A DNA stretch of 64,000 bases from Acanthosoma haemorrhoidale (GCA_930367205.1 OV884014.1:110621138-110685137); one strand, 5' to 3'. Shown: positions 22,383 to 33,272, counted from the stretch's first letter. Numbers and translations: made by a program. Notes: generated by a model from the letters alone, not told the origin.

Positions 22383-22529
22383 GTAAAGGTGTACTACTTT
22401 CTTTTTCTTTATTTTCTTTTTAATTAGAGAAAGTTATGGCAATTAATACTGTATATTGTCAGCCCTGGACCTACAAATGCGTAGAATGGTTTTTTGCCAC
22501 CTCCTTTCTGTCGCAAGGATTTGATTCGA

Positions 22530-22895
22530 GGTTTTCAAGGAAGTTCTGCTTAAGGGACCTCGTTGGTTACTTACGAAACCAGAGGATATATTTAGGAGGT
22601 CGTCAGAATTTTATATAATCGAGAGAATCGAAGGATTTTTTCACAACGGCCTTGATGACGCAATCACTGAAAAACTTTTCCCAACAGTTATAATAATTGT
22701 AAATGTTAAATCAAATCGGCCGCAAATCGCTTTTTCACGGGGAAAAAAAAATTATAAAATATTAACTAAATTTCATTGAATTTTTAGTGTCGGCTCTTAT
22801 AACAAGATGTTACTTACGGGAAATTATATCTAACTGTGACTTGAGAAATCCTTAAATTTATCAAAACAGCTTTTCAGACGTTTTTTTACATATAT
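22530..22895. repeat. Dispersed repeat of unknown type, copy 1
   Basis: The order of short similar blocks matches 50828-51120: a TTTTC.AGGA.GTT.TG.TTAAG.GACCTC block, then a 'GACGCAATCA' / 'GACACAATCA' block, then 'AAATCCTTAAATTT' / 'AAATCCTCAAATTT' and 'TTTTCAGACG' / 'TTTTTAGACG'. Spacing between blocks differs by deletions. Element class unknown. Confidence 0.45.
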
Positions 22896-22904
22896 AAAGT
22901 TTGT

Positions 22905-23152
22905 ATGATTTCCCTTTTTTTTTTTTTCAGCAAGTATCTAAGAAAATTGAAAAAAAATACCTACGAATAAATATTTGTAAATGTGTTTTATACAGATAAT
23001 TTATGTAAATATGGGGTACACATGGAGTTAAGGGGGGGGGTTACTGTCTAGAGAAAAAACTATTGTTGTTACTATTGAAAATAATTTCTCAATTTAATCA
23101 TGTCACTTATATAAAATTTACCTGAACAATAACCTTAATTGTGGTAAAGATA
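22905..23152. repeat. 245-bp direct duplication, left copy
   Basis: It matches 23745-23994 through CCTACGAATAAATATTTGTA, GGGGTACACATGGA, a G-run and AACTATTGTTGTTACTATTG, with scattered substitutions. The offset is about 840 bp. The G-run is 9 here and 12 in the right copy. It is non-coding. Confidence 0.85.
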
Positions 23153-23585
23153 TACTTTATTGGAAAACGGGATCACACAAGGAAATAATGCAGAAACGTT
23201 GTTTACTAACCATCCCAATAGCAGGTGGACCCCATTCCTTGTCTTTTTGTATCTCAGGCTCTTAAAATTAGAGATATATTTATGAAATTTCATTACATTT
23301 CTGTACACAATTATCTCTGATGAATTGTCGGTAAGTAATATTCTATGTATTTATTTACCTTTTTTACAGAATGTTTTCAGCAATTGGATAATCTAAAATA
23401 GTTTAACAAAAGTTACGTCGCACGAAATTTTTTTAAACAACTTTACGTCGTTTTATTTTCTTGGCCTAATTGAACGAAGCCGCCGTATTATTCAAATTCG
23501 AAAACAGTCCTTTGTGTAATTTCTACGAAAAATCTATTTCGGTTCTAATTAATATTGTATTGATTCTATTAATTTGCAATTCCAG

Positions 23586-23721
23586 ACTTGACAGACAACA
23601 AGAATGCATTATACAAACTCTTTAGAGCTTTACTGCAAGAGTACTCTGCGAGGACCTATAAAGTCATAGGTGGTCTAAACAGACGAAAAATGCGCTTGCT
23701 TACTTATTTCGTTTCATTTAT
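23586..23721 (+). other. Possible small coding exon (unidentified)
   Basis: After AATTTGCAATTCCAG (acceptor-like, ending at 23585) a frame reads 'LTDNKNALYKLFRALLQEYS' and 'ARTYKVIGGLNRRKMRLL'. The composition is protein-like and the frame contains dibasic RR/RK residues, as in some secreted precursors. It then degenerates into T-rich low-complexity sequence. A donor-like ATAG/GTGGTC lies inside. I do not recognise the protein. Confidence 0.2.
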
Positions 23722-23744
23722 TTATTTTTTGTATCAAGTTTATA

Positions 23745-23994
23745 TAATTTTCCTTTTTTTTTTTTCATCAACTATCTAAGAAAATTTAAAAAAGTACCTA
23801 CGAATAAATATTTGTAAATGTGTTTTATATAGATAATTTATCTAAATATGGGGTACACATGGATTCACGGCGGGGGGGGGGGGTTGCTGTATATAGCAAA
23901 AACTATTGTTGTTACTATTGATAATAATTTCTCAATTTAATCATGTCACTTATATCAAATTTACATGAACAAAACCTAAATTGTAGTAAAGACA
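23745..23994. repeat. 245-bp direct duplication, right copy
   Basis: Partner of 22905-23152. It contains a run of 12 G at about 23872-23883. Confidence 0.85.
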
Positions 23995-24582
23995 TAAATC
24001 GACAATGATTGCTTTAATGTAATAAAATTAGAGGGAATGTTAGCGTATAGCTTGTTGTTCATTCTGACTATAAACAATTCATCTGTTGTCGAAATAAAAT
24101 TCAAGCGAGAGTTCTAAGTGTAGGTTATAGATCGATATAACTTTATAGTCGAAACTCAAAGACTGGTTTTGGAATTGGTAAAATCCTCTGATCTATGTAT
24201 ACCCTCAACGTTTCTTTTCCTCCCGCGTTATTTGTCAAAATAAAAAGCAGGGCGTGAAAAGGCCTCGTGTATAATCTGAGATAATACCGTTGAGAGATAA
24301 TGTATCTCAGAGGTATCTCTCTTACGACTGAGGCTGCACTCGCACTCCTTTGAGGATAACCTAGTCTTAACAAGACATCGTAAGTGGGTCTCACCTCTCG
24401 AGGACAGGCCCACGGGTTTTTTTTCCAACTGAAAACAAAGGACCGTGTGCCTTCCCTGGGAAAAATAAGATGGCTGTGCCCCAGTTTTTATATTACTAAA
24501 ACAAATAAAAGTGGAAATTACCTTATGCAAATATGTACAAACCTTATCTCTCTCATGCACCATAATGTTTTTTTACTTTATT

Positions 24583-24584
<2 letters not shown>
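23995..24584. other. No gene recognised
   Basis: Overlapping minus-strand frames at 24143-24563 are open for 80-110 codons but show no recognisable domain. Around 24280-24325, GAGATA/TATCTC elements form imperfect inverted repeats. Confidence 0.45.
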
Positions 24585-24643
<59 letters not shown>

Positions 24644-24651
24644 TCTCTCTC
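24585..24651. repeat. (CT)n microsatellite
   Basis: About 67 bp of nearly uninterrupted CT dinucleotides. Confidence 0.98.
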
Positions 24652-25012
24652 CGCCTACCTCCCTCCCTCCCCTTGTCACTCTGATATATAAGGTAATGTT
24701 TTACAGCAATAAAACAAAACAGAACTTTTAAGTGAACTGGTGATATTCGTAGTACCTATTATCTTTATTTTTTTTTTTTAATAGTATACGGTGTAGTGTA
24801 CCAAATTAAATATATCTGAGGTTTTTGAAAGTGTTGAACACGTTGGGGGGTGGGGGTTAAAGTATGGTAGACTATATTTTCTTAAAAAAAATTTTTTTTT
24901 TTTTATTTAAATACTAGCTAGCCTGCCTACATTTGTTGACGACGCAGCAATCCTTTTGTTCTCGTCCAGATCTGTCAACGCCATCAGTTATCCTCAAAAA
25001 GTACCTGACATA
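24652..25012. other. No gene recognised
   Basis: AT-rich with a T14-type run at about 24891-24904. No supported feature. Confidence 0.5.
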
Positions 25013-25440
25013 AGCGAGGTTTGATCAAAAAGTATCGAGAATTTTCTAATTTCGCGTTCGATTTCGATGGCGTAGTACGTCATGAGTTCCTGCCAGAAGG
25101 TCGTACGGTCAATAAAGTGTATTACTTGGAAGTAATGCGCCGTTTATCCGAAGAAAACGACCGGAATTGTCACAAAACAATTCGTGGTTATCGTATCGCG
25201 ATAACGCTCCCGCTCACACCTCGCTGATAGTTCGTAATTTTTTTCCGCAAAATCAACACTGTTATGTTACCTCAGCCACTGTATTAGCCAAACATGGCTC
25301 CCTCCGACTTCTTTTTGATCCCAAAGTTGATAAAAACCTTGAAGAGACGACGTTTTGACACCATTGCTGAGATAAAAAAAGAATCGCTGAAGGAGCTAAG
25401 AGCTATATTAAAAAGTGAGGTTGAAACTGTTACAAACTAG
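25013..25440 (+). mobile_element. Mariner relic, family 3, 5' end joined to catalytic half
   Basis: A TIR-like start (GATCAAAAAGTATCGAGAAT at 25023-25042) runs directly into the middle of a mariner transposase: 'DFDGVVRHEFLPEGRTVNK', 'YYLEVMRRLSEE', a frame change, 'WLSYRDNAPAHTSLIVRNF' and, in a third frame, 'MAPSDFFLIPKLIKTLKRR' and 'AEIKKESLKELRAI'. The second and third catalytic Asp (DNAPAHT, PSDFF) are visible. The N-terminal DNA-binding half and first Asp are deleted. The 3' end is cut by a LINE-A scrap at 25442. Confidence 0.75.
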
Positions 25441-25441
25441 A

Positions 25442-25478
25442 TAGGTTTTCATCTTGACAAAAGGCTGACATGGAACCC
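25442..25478 (+). repeat. LINE-A scrap (37 bp)
   Basis: The bases encode 'GFHLDKRLTWNP', the same motif as LINE-A copy 1 at about 9580-9615, with a few substitutions. It lies between two mariners. Confidence 0.6.
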
Positions 25479-25483
25479 TCTTA

Positions 25484-26640
25484 AAGCGTCTTCCAGTAGG
25501 GACTTCCGAACTTTATATTGTTGAAGCTGCATCTGTCGAATTGGCTGTTATTTATTCAGTCTGTTTAGCCAAATCACCATGGACGGATATAGCGTTCAAC
25601 AACACGTGCAAATGATAAAATTGTTTTATCAATATGGGTGTTCAGTTCGGGCAACGTTCAGCGCACTTCGCTCATTTTACGCTCGCTATAACCGTCCTAC
25701 CGAGAGGACTATTCGTAGTGTGCTCGATAAATTTGATCCACTGGTTCAGTAAACAATCAACCAACACCCGCACGTCGTGGAGATGCAAGATCTGCCGAAA
25801 ACATCGCCGCTGTCCGTGAGAGTGTGCAGGAGAATCCGAGGCAGTCGATTTCGTAACGCTCATAAGAACTCGGTCTTCCGCAGAGCACAACTTGGCGAAT
25901 GTAGCGCCAAAACTTAGGCCTGTACCCGTACAAAACTGACCCAGGAGCTGAAGGTGAACGGCCATAGACAACGACGTGTATTCGCGGAATGGGCCCTGGA
26001 TTTTCATTAATTTTCATCGAAAGATCATCTACAGCGGTGAGGCCCATTTCTGGATGAATGGGTAACTCAACAAACCAAATTGTTGAATTTGGGACGATAC
26101 CATTCCACATGAGATCCAAGAGCGTCGCCACCACGCCATTATAATTATTGCTACCTACATACATTAAATGTATATATTGTATTTAGCTTTTATTTCACTA
26201 GCTTTTATTTATTTTATTATCATCTTCATGTTGAGGTCGGAAACTTTTCAGACCATCTGTGTACTACCATAGACAACGACGTGTGGTCATCTCACGAGGA
26301 GGTGATGTGACTGGCCACCAAGATTGTGCGATTTGACCCCGTTAGACTTTTTCTTGTGGGGTTCTGTTAAGTCGCAGGTCTATGCGAATAAGCCACAGCG
26401 GTCCTCAAAGCCAACATAGGTCAAATTTAGCCTGATTATGCACAAAGAGCCATGGAAAATTAAACATTTCGGATGCGCGCCACCCAGCGAAGCCGCGGCG
26501 GACATTTGCACGATGTTATTTTCCATACATAATGGGATCGATAGGCCTTTCAAACGAATAAATAATTTCGATTATATCTGACACACACTTCGTTTTATTA
26601 AAATTTAATGATAGGAAGCGCTTAATGAATGACCCTCTAC
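25484..26640 (+). mobile_element. Mariner-like element, family 2, copy B (rearranged)
   Basis: It opens with TAGGGACTTCCGAACTTT, matching the 5' end of copy A (reverse of 11881-11905). The coding relic continues to about 26525. An unrelated AT-rich block of about 120 bp (26160-26270) replaces the middle. An exact 18-bp direct repeat, CCATAGACAACGACGTGT, lies at 25962-25979 and 26267-26284. The exact right end is uncertain. Confidence 0.65.
25579..26525 (+). pseudogene. Mariner-like transposase, family 2, decayed
   Basis: From ATG at 25579 it reads 'MDGYSVQQHVQMIKLFYQYG', 'CSVRATFSALRSFYARYNRP' and 'TERTIRSVLDKF', then with frameshifts and stops 'LTQELKVNGHRQRRVFAEWA' and 'YSGEAHFWMNG'. Here the first catalytic Asp of the SDEAHF motif is Gly. 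After the replaced block comes 'LCDLTPLDFFLWGSVKSQVY', keeping the third Asp, and a final 'SRGGHLHDVIFH'. The part with the second Asp (QQDG) is lost. Not functional. Confidence 0.75.
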
Positions 26641-26699
26641 GAGACAATAATTGAACAGACGGTGTGTAAAGTTAAACATACTATTGTAAATATATATAT

Positions 26700-26925
26700 G
26701 TAAGTCTTGGGGTCTGCCTATCATCTCCTCTCATGTCGCGAGTGTCTGTGGCTCTCTCGCCTGCCCTCTCTCTGGTCTTCGCCAAATGAAGAAAAAGTGT
26801 TAGAGAAGGAGGTGAAGGTTCAAATGGAGAAGTAGCTGGGGGAATCGCCTTGGGAGTTAGGGGCTGCTTGGCAGAATTGCTTTATAAGGAAATTGTAGCT
26901 TTCTAATAAAGATCTTCAGCTACTA
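26700..26925 (+). repeat. LINE-A-related 3' end
   Basis: It contains CGAGTGTCTGTGGCTCTCTC and GGGGGAATCGCCTTGGGAGT, shared with 10249-10370, and ends near CTAATAAAGATC, a polyadenylation-signal-like end. There is no coding part. Confidence 0.5.
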
Positions 26926-27502
26926 ATATTTAAATAAAACAGCTGTTGTGCTGACAACTCCTGTTTAATACTGTCAGCCGATTAATAGTTGGATAAAATC
27001 CTTTTGAATGTTTATGTCAATAAAAATAATTCAACTAAAATGAAGAGTGTAATACATACTTCAAACTTAATCAACTTTTTTAATTGGCGTTATTAACCAA
27101 ACGAGATAATTTATTTCTTCAAAATAACTAGAGCCATCGGTAAATCTGCCGATACAGGGGGCACTGAGCAAGTGACTGGGCGAGATCAAGTTTGGCCATG
27201 CGGTCCGATAGCGAGGAGGAGGAAACTAGTTTACTATTGTGGCGGGGGCGGGAAACTTCTTATCAATAAGGGGAGTTGACGACAGACGCGGGGACCTGTC
27301 CCAACAGATTGCTTCACAGGCAAGTTAGCTAGTAGCTGACGGTGGAGTTAACAATCCTAATAAAAACAACATTGTTAACTTTTTGCCTATAGCCGTTATA
27401 CCCGCTCCAGTAGTCTTCTCTTTTCCCATTATATATCCTTTTTTTTTTTTTTTTTTTTTTTTTAACGCTTGTCACTTTTTACGTCCTTTATTTCATATAC
27501 TT
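26926..27502. other. No gene recognised; T-run
   Basis: A GC-richer patch (27140-27340) contains no frame I can assign. A T-run of about 24 bases lies at 27440-27463. Confidence 0.5.
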
Positions 27503-27948
27503 TGGACAACTGTACAGACTACTTCAAAGGACATCTCTCAATAGAAAACAAATTACTAATTTACAAAGTTATACTTAAGCCAATCTGGACATACGGAATA
27601 GAGCTATAAGGGACTCCAAAAAAGTCGAACATCAAGCGCATCCAATCCTTTCAATCAAAAGTCCTGAGAACAATAGTAAATGCCCCTTATTACGTCAGCA
27701 ACAAAACCCTTCATAATGATCTGAATATACCCTACATTCTCGAACTCATCCCTTCCGAGTTCATGAAATTCCATAGTAACCTATCCAACCAACCTAATCC
27801 CCTAGCAAAGTCATTGCACTCCACCAGTCATCCATATAATCCTCCTCGGAGACTAAAACGGCAGTGGCCTCGTGACCCGCTATAAATGCGTAACAGTGGG
27901 AGTCCTAGCAATGACCAGCTTCTCCAATCATGTCCTGAGTGTATGTGG
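27503..27948 (+). mobile_element. LINE-A ORF2 end, plus-strand copy
   Basis: It encodes 'NKLLIYKVILKPIWTYGIEL', a stop in place of the conserved Trp codon, then 'SNIKRIQSFQSKVLRTIV', 'NAPYYVSNKTLHNDLNI' and 'HPYNPPRRLKRQWPRD'. Identity to copy 1 (8794-9624) is high. The 3' UTR is cut off after CCTGAGTGTATGTGG, so both ends are truncated, unlike normal LINE insertions. It is the only LINE-A copy on the plus strand apart from the 37-bp scrap at 25442. Confidence 0.8.
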
Positions 27949-28105
27949 TTTTTCATTTATATAATACATATACAGTCATGTATATAGGCAAAGTTATATT
28001 CTAATATAATAATATTCTAAATCTCGTTAGTAATTTTCAATCCTTATCACTTTTGTGGCAGTTATCTCAGACGAATTTATGTAGCGATAATACTGTAAAT
28101 CTATA

Positions 28106-28181
28106 GAACTTTATTGTACAATAATTACAATTTGCCTTTTATAAGGCAATAATAATACAGATAAATGATCTCATTCATACC
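28106..28181 (-). repeat. LINE-A 3' terminal fragment
   Basis: GAACTTTATTGTACAATAAT to GATCTCATTCATACC matches the last 75 bp of the LINE-A 3' UTR. It is very short. Confidence 0.6.
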
Positions 28182-29726
28182 TGAACTTTGCGCAGGGGCA
28201 TTATCGTAACCGATGAAGTATTACTGAGGTGCAATTATTGCTAGTTGAAAACTGTAAATCTAAAGAATACAAAATTATTCTTGTACGGACTAAACGTACG
28301 TGAAATTAAAATCTCTATATGTAGAAGATAAAAACGACACTAATCACATTGACTCTGATGCTCATGTCCACATAATGCCACTTAGACAAACATCATATAA
28401 TTGTATAACTAGACACAAACTAAATATATAAATGTTAGAAACTTTTAAGCACGGAGAAATGGACTGTAAAATTAAAACAAGTATTACCTTTACAATTGCA
28501 GACAGTAAACACCCATATGTAACCATAATAAAAGGAAATAGGTTTATGAGGACTAACGCCTGTAGGGACGCTTCGGCCGTGAGGTGTATAAGCAACCAAT
28601 CGAATCCTATTTCCACGTAAAATGCTTCATCCAACAAAGCACTCGACCAGTGACTAGGCACAAGTGTCTTGCTTGACCTCTACCCTTCGAGCTACAATTT
28701 CTGAATAACATTATGACCAGGCCTTTAAGTATCCGAGACCTGCCGTGGGTTTTGAACTTTTCAACCCTTGAAAGTGCCGCACAATACAGAGGCTGAAAGC
28801 TTAAGTATGGCTCCTGCAGTGGCCATTATTTCCCCCTGCAGGGCAGTTGTACATTTTATTAATAGTCGCCACTAACTTATTCAGCGGGGGCATTTTTCAA
28901 CCGCCCCCCCCCCATTAGATAATGCCTTTCATTTATCAGAAAGTGGGAGGGGTATCCGCCGGATAGGGAAGGATAAGGACAGAAACACACCCTTGAAGAG
29001 TGATAGATTAAATTAAATGCTTAAAATCGGGCTCTCAACACACAAGGGTTTCGTCTCGATAGCTATTTAACTATTTTTACGAATTTGTCCAGTATATTTG
29101 TATAGTATATATCGAGGTAGTACGGAACAATTAATTATGAAACAAGTTCGATATATCCTTGTTTTTAATTATTTCATTTTATAGTGAATTTTCTAATTGA
29201 TTTAACTTACCTTCGAGTAGCGTCTACACCTAATTACTATTAAAAATTAATCAGTTTATTTTAAAAAAACAAAGACATTGTGTAGTAATGCAATATAAGT
29301 TTCCTGCTTACATGTTGTGAACAGTAAATAAATAAACTATACTCCAGATAACTTGAATGTTGATATCCGAACGAGGTGGTAAAAAAGCGACTCTACCTCT
29401 TGAGCGTAGATACGTGTATGAAATATTCAGAGAAGGCTTGAGCCCTCGGCCGATGTTCTCGAACATTCTGTGAACAGCAATATTCAGCCCGCGGCCGAAG
29501 GGTGTGATGATACAAAGCCCAGGCGTGGAGCATGTGAAGCTGCTCAAGAAGGGGGCGAAGCTTGTGGTTCGGCTTAGTCCGTGCCCCGAATTCGGGCGAA
29601 TACGAGATCGGGTTGTATAACTCCGTATGATTGCCTCTACTTCCTTCCGATTAATGCCGAGCCCTGTCTATCTGTTTGGCTGTGGCGATTGAAATTAAAT
29701 ACTTAATTAATTATTTAATAAATGGG
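28182..29726. other. No gene recognised
   Basis: A minus-strand frame at 28362-28661 is hydrophobic and unassigned. There is a C-run at 28904-28913. A GC-richer patch at 29370-29660 has no known match. Nothing is supported as a gene. Confidence 0.45.
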
Positions 29727-30216
29727 ACGGAAACCTCATGCCTCCCCAATCTAGAAAAACTACTGAGAACAGAACGAAGAATCCTAAGAAGGATCTACGG
29801 CCCCAAAAAGACACAAGAAGGATACAGGCTAAGATCCAACCAAGAAATCTACAAAGACAGAAAAGACCTAGAAACGGACATAAGAATCAGGAGACTGAAA
29901 TTCCACGGACATATGGTAAGAATGGCCCCGGAAGGACTAAACAAGGGAATATTCCAGAAAATCCGTGGATACAAAAGCTCAAGGGGATACACCAAGCAGA
30001 TGAAGGAAGAAACTGAAAGACTAGGAATAACGGACCAGTATTGTCAGGAATGAGAAAGATATAGGAAAAGAAAAAATCGAAAAAGGGAGTCGAGTGGACA
30101 GAAGAAAGAAAACAAAAGCACGTAGAAATAATGAGGGCAAATGGAAGGAAAAACAAAAACCCGAAAGAAATGATATTCGCGTGGTCTTTGAGGACTTTCC
30201 GTGACAAAAAAAAATT
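29727..30216 (+). mobile_element. LINE-C, 3' end of an RTE/CR1-like LINE
   Basis: The frame reads 'LPNLEKLLRTERRILRRIYG', 'RLRSNQEIYKDRKDLETDIR' and 'IRRLKFHGHMVRM', then after a frame change 'GVEWTEERKQKHVEIMRANG'. This is the conserved C-terminal tail of many arthropod LINE reverse transcriptases (E..ILR.I.GP, then N.ELY, then RRL...GH..RM, then W(T)EERK). The RT core is absent. An A-rich stretch at 30205-30216 is probably the poly(A) tail. It is a different family from LINE-A and LINE-B. Confidence 0.75.
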
Positions 30217-31190
30217 ATATTAATTGAGGAGAGATAATTGCGGAGAAGCGATAAATACAAGTACGCACAGCTGGTGAGAGGTAGTTGTATTATTAGCTCA
30301 GTGTTCTTCGTAAATATAAAGTCTTTTGGTTCTATCTGCGGCTAGTTTGTCCTTAGGAAGTTATTCGGCCGGCTGCTCAATCAGAGTCAAGGCGGACGGC
30401 GTCTCGTGATACTTTCTTGGGGCTTGGGGGGGGGGGGCTTAAGTAACCTTTCGGCTACTCAAAAGCATTTATGTCCCTATATTTCCCCTGGGGCCTTTGT
30501 TGTCCTGTTTCTTTTGGGCCTAGTTTACCTTTTGTTGGGATAAAACGCTTGTTAATATAACTCTGCGATAATGATCTTTTAGGCTGAATTTTACTCCATT
30601 ACTTCATAATATAAAACCCAATCGTTGATAGTATAAACAAGTAACGAATTTCACAGATATTCGCGAACAAATGTTTACATTACATATTTGCAATACCGTA
30701 AAAAGCAAAAAAATACGCCATAGAGTCTTTTGAGTGTAGTATCGCTGTTATTTTTCGGAGCTGTAGCATATCAGCCAAAATTGTATTAGACACTACACAA
30801 TCATTAAATCCATCATTCGTATGATGGGTTGTTTGTGGGTCCACGAAAACAATTAATTGTTCCCGCCTTTGCGTTAACTGGTTTTTACTGTCCTATGATA
30901 AGTAAGAATAAGACGAGTAAGAATAAATATGATGATCGTAATTGTCAATTCCCTTCGATGTTTTTGAGTAAAATTATGTTCATATATAATTTGGTTGTAG
31001 TCCGAGATAAAGGGGAAAAAAAAGTTCAATAAAAGCAAATAAAAAAAACGCATTGTGAAATCTGTTTCCTTTGGCCGTTATTTTTTTATCCGTGGCACAA
31101 TCCTTTGTTTTTCGCTCTCCAACTCTCAAAATCGTTACTTTAATAATAGATAGTATCTCCCTCCTATCTATCTATTCATGATTCGTCCCC
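30217..31190. other. No gene recognised; G12 run
   Basis: A run of 12 G lies at 30426-30437. AT-rich otherwise, with no supported frame. Confidence 0.5.
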
Positions 31191-31390
31191 TATTTTAACC
31201 CCAGACTTGGAAATCAGTCCTATATTCTAACCCCGGACTTGGAAGTCAGTCCTATATTCTAACCCCGGACTTGGAAGTCAGTCCTATATTCTAACCCCGG
31301 ACTTGGAAATCAGTCCTATATTCTAACCCCGGACTTGGAAATCAGTCCGATATTCTAACCCCGGACTTGGAAATCAGTCCTATATTTTTC
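31191..31390. repeat. 32-bp tandem repeat, about 6 copies
   Basis: The unit contains CTAACCCCGGACTTGGAA and TCAGTCCTATATT. Copies differ by A/G in 'GAARTCAG' and by CAGTCCGA in one unit. The first copy is the most diverged. Confidence 0.95.
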
Positions 31391-32059
31391 TTAAGCCCCA
31401 AGTTACAATGGTTAGGAAATGTCATTCGTCTCTATTCATTAATGGTTTTTTTCGTTTCAAAATTATAGTGTTGGCTAATTAAAGTCACCACTTTGGCAAA
31501 TCACATCAGTGTAACTTAAGTTCTTTTGTTTAATGGTAGGCATCATCATGCTTAGGGCACCATATTCCAGAATTATTGTTTTTTTTTGTCATCTATGACG
31601 GGCGTTAAACACGGACAAATAAATAATTTAACGATCTGCTAGCTCCGTGTAATGAAACAAGCCCTTTAGTAATCATGCCTAAGGTGGCAAAAACATGCAA
31701 CATGCAAGTGCGTAGTTAACGCCGTAGTCAAAAGCGACGTATAAAAAATTAAATGCTAATGCTTTCAGGGTCGATATTTAAATGACCTTTAGGTGATTAC
31801 ATTGTGCATGGTCATTGGTTCTCGGGATATGACTAGACACTTTCTTTGAAGCTAGTCATGGCGTTTGATATTCATGTAATGCTTGCGTGTTTTATTTTCT
31901 GGTACTGATCAGCTGTTCACTTGCCTAAGTGAGTAGTAGTAAATGTGTTTTCTTCGCAATTAATATGGAAAAGTCTCTCAGCTAGCATAGATCTTCACTA
32001 TAATCAATATCTTTCTTCTTTTTTTTTTTATCTGATTCACACCAGGATGCACCTAACAT
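31391..32059. other. No gene recognised
   Basis: AT-rich spacer with no supported feature. Confidence 0.55.
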
Positions 32060-32077
32060 TAAAGTATGTATTTACAA

Positions 32078-32773
32078 CCACTTTATTATGATAAAATTCT
32101 GTCTGATTAGGCTATAAGTAATTGTGATAAATGATTTCATTCATACCAATCTACAATTTTCATTCACTCGCTCATTCATAAATATATATACAAACAGCCC
32201 AGAGACCCCCAAGTCCACATGGTTGTCACCTTCCTCGCTGCCGAAGGAGGAAGCGGATTCTTGGGAAGTCCCCCACGCTTCTACGTCAGCCGCGTCACTG
32301 GATAAGAGCCAGTGGAGGCTGACCAAGAACCTGAGTGCCGCATACGCTCAGGACAAGATTGTAGAAACTGGTCATTGCCAGGACTCCCACTGTTACACAT
32401 TTATAGCGGGTCACGATGCCACTGCCGCTTTAGTCTCCGAGGAGGATTATAGGGATGAGTGGTGGAGTGCAATGACTAGGGAATTAGGGTGGTTGGATAT
32501 GCTACTATGGAATTTTATGAACTTGGAAGGGATGAACTGAAGAGTGTAGGGTATATGCAGATCATTATGAAGGGTTTTGTTGCTGACGTAATAAGGGTCA
32601 TTTACTATTGTTCTCAGGACTTTTGATTAAAAGGATTGGATGCGCTTGATGTTCGACTTTTTTGCTGTCCCCCATAGATTGGCTTAAGTATAACATTGTA
32701 GATAAGTAGTATATTTTCTATTGAGAGATGGTATGTTCTTCGAAGTAGTCCAAAGCGTCTGTTTAGTTCTTGC
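32078..32773 (-). mobile_element. LINE-A, 5'-truncated, copy with target-site duplication
   Basis: It matches LINE-A copy 1 from the 3' end (CACTTTATTATGATAAAATT) into ORF2, on the minus strand, with several small deletions. It is flanked by an 18-bp direct repeat, TAAAGTATG[T/A]ATTTACAA, with one mismatch, at 32060-32077 and 32774-32791. Length 696 bp. A mariner lies only about 20 bp downstream. Confidence 0.85.
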
Positions 32774-32814
32774 TAAAGTATGAATTTACAAATTAATTTG
32801 CAATACAGTAACTA

Positions 32815-33272
32815 TTGGGGGTCCGGAAAATTTCACACAAACTGTGAATTCAGACCTTTACCGTGAACAAATGGATCGAGTAAATCAATCTTAATTGAAA
32901 AATAGCCAACAGATTGTCAACAGAAAACAGGCGTTATTGTGCAACACGATAATGCAAGACCGCACTGCGCAAGACGAACCCTGGAAAATAATAATGAATT
33001 AGGGTGAGAGGTATTTCCTCAGCATACTCGCCCGAAATTGCGCCATCGGATTTCCATTTATTCCGATCGCTACATTTTCTAAGTGGCAAAAAAATATGAA
33101 AATTTTGATGATGTCCAAAATCCCATCTCCAGATATTTTGCTAAAAAAAAAAAAAACAATTGTTTTTTATCGATCTGGCATTGAAAATGTCCATACTAGA
33201 TGGCAAATTATTAAAATTTATCTGTTTTAAAATTTAATGTAAAAAAACGACATTACTTTCCGGGCCCCCTGA
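32815..33272 (+). mobile_element. Mariner, family 4, deletion derivative with TIRs
   Basis: The ends are TTGGGGGTCCGGAAA and, reversed, TCAGGGGGCCCGGAAA, each next to a TA (32813-32814 and 33273-33274). The coding relic reads 'VIVQHDNARPHCARRTLE', then 'HRISIYSDRYIF', 'ISRYFAKK' and 'FYRSGIENVHTRWQ'. The second catalytic Asp (HDNARPH) is present. The 5' TIR joins the catalytic half directly, so the DNA-binding domain and first Asp are lost. At 458 bp it is about a third of a full mariner. Confidence 0.8.

Noticed and set aside
24228..24563. 111-codon minus-strand frame as a gene
   Set aside because: No recognisable domain, overlapping frames are open in the same stretch, and it runs over low-complexity sequence at one end.
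25757..26164. 135-codon minus-strand frame as a gene
   Set aside because: It is the antisense of the mariner transposase relic on the plus strand.
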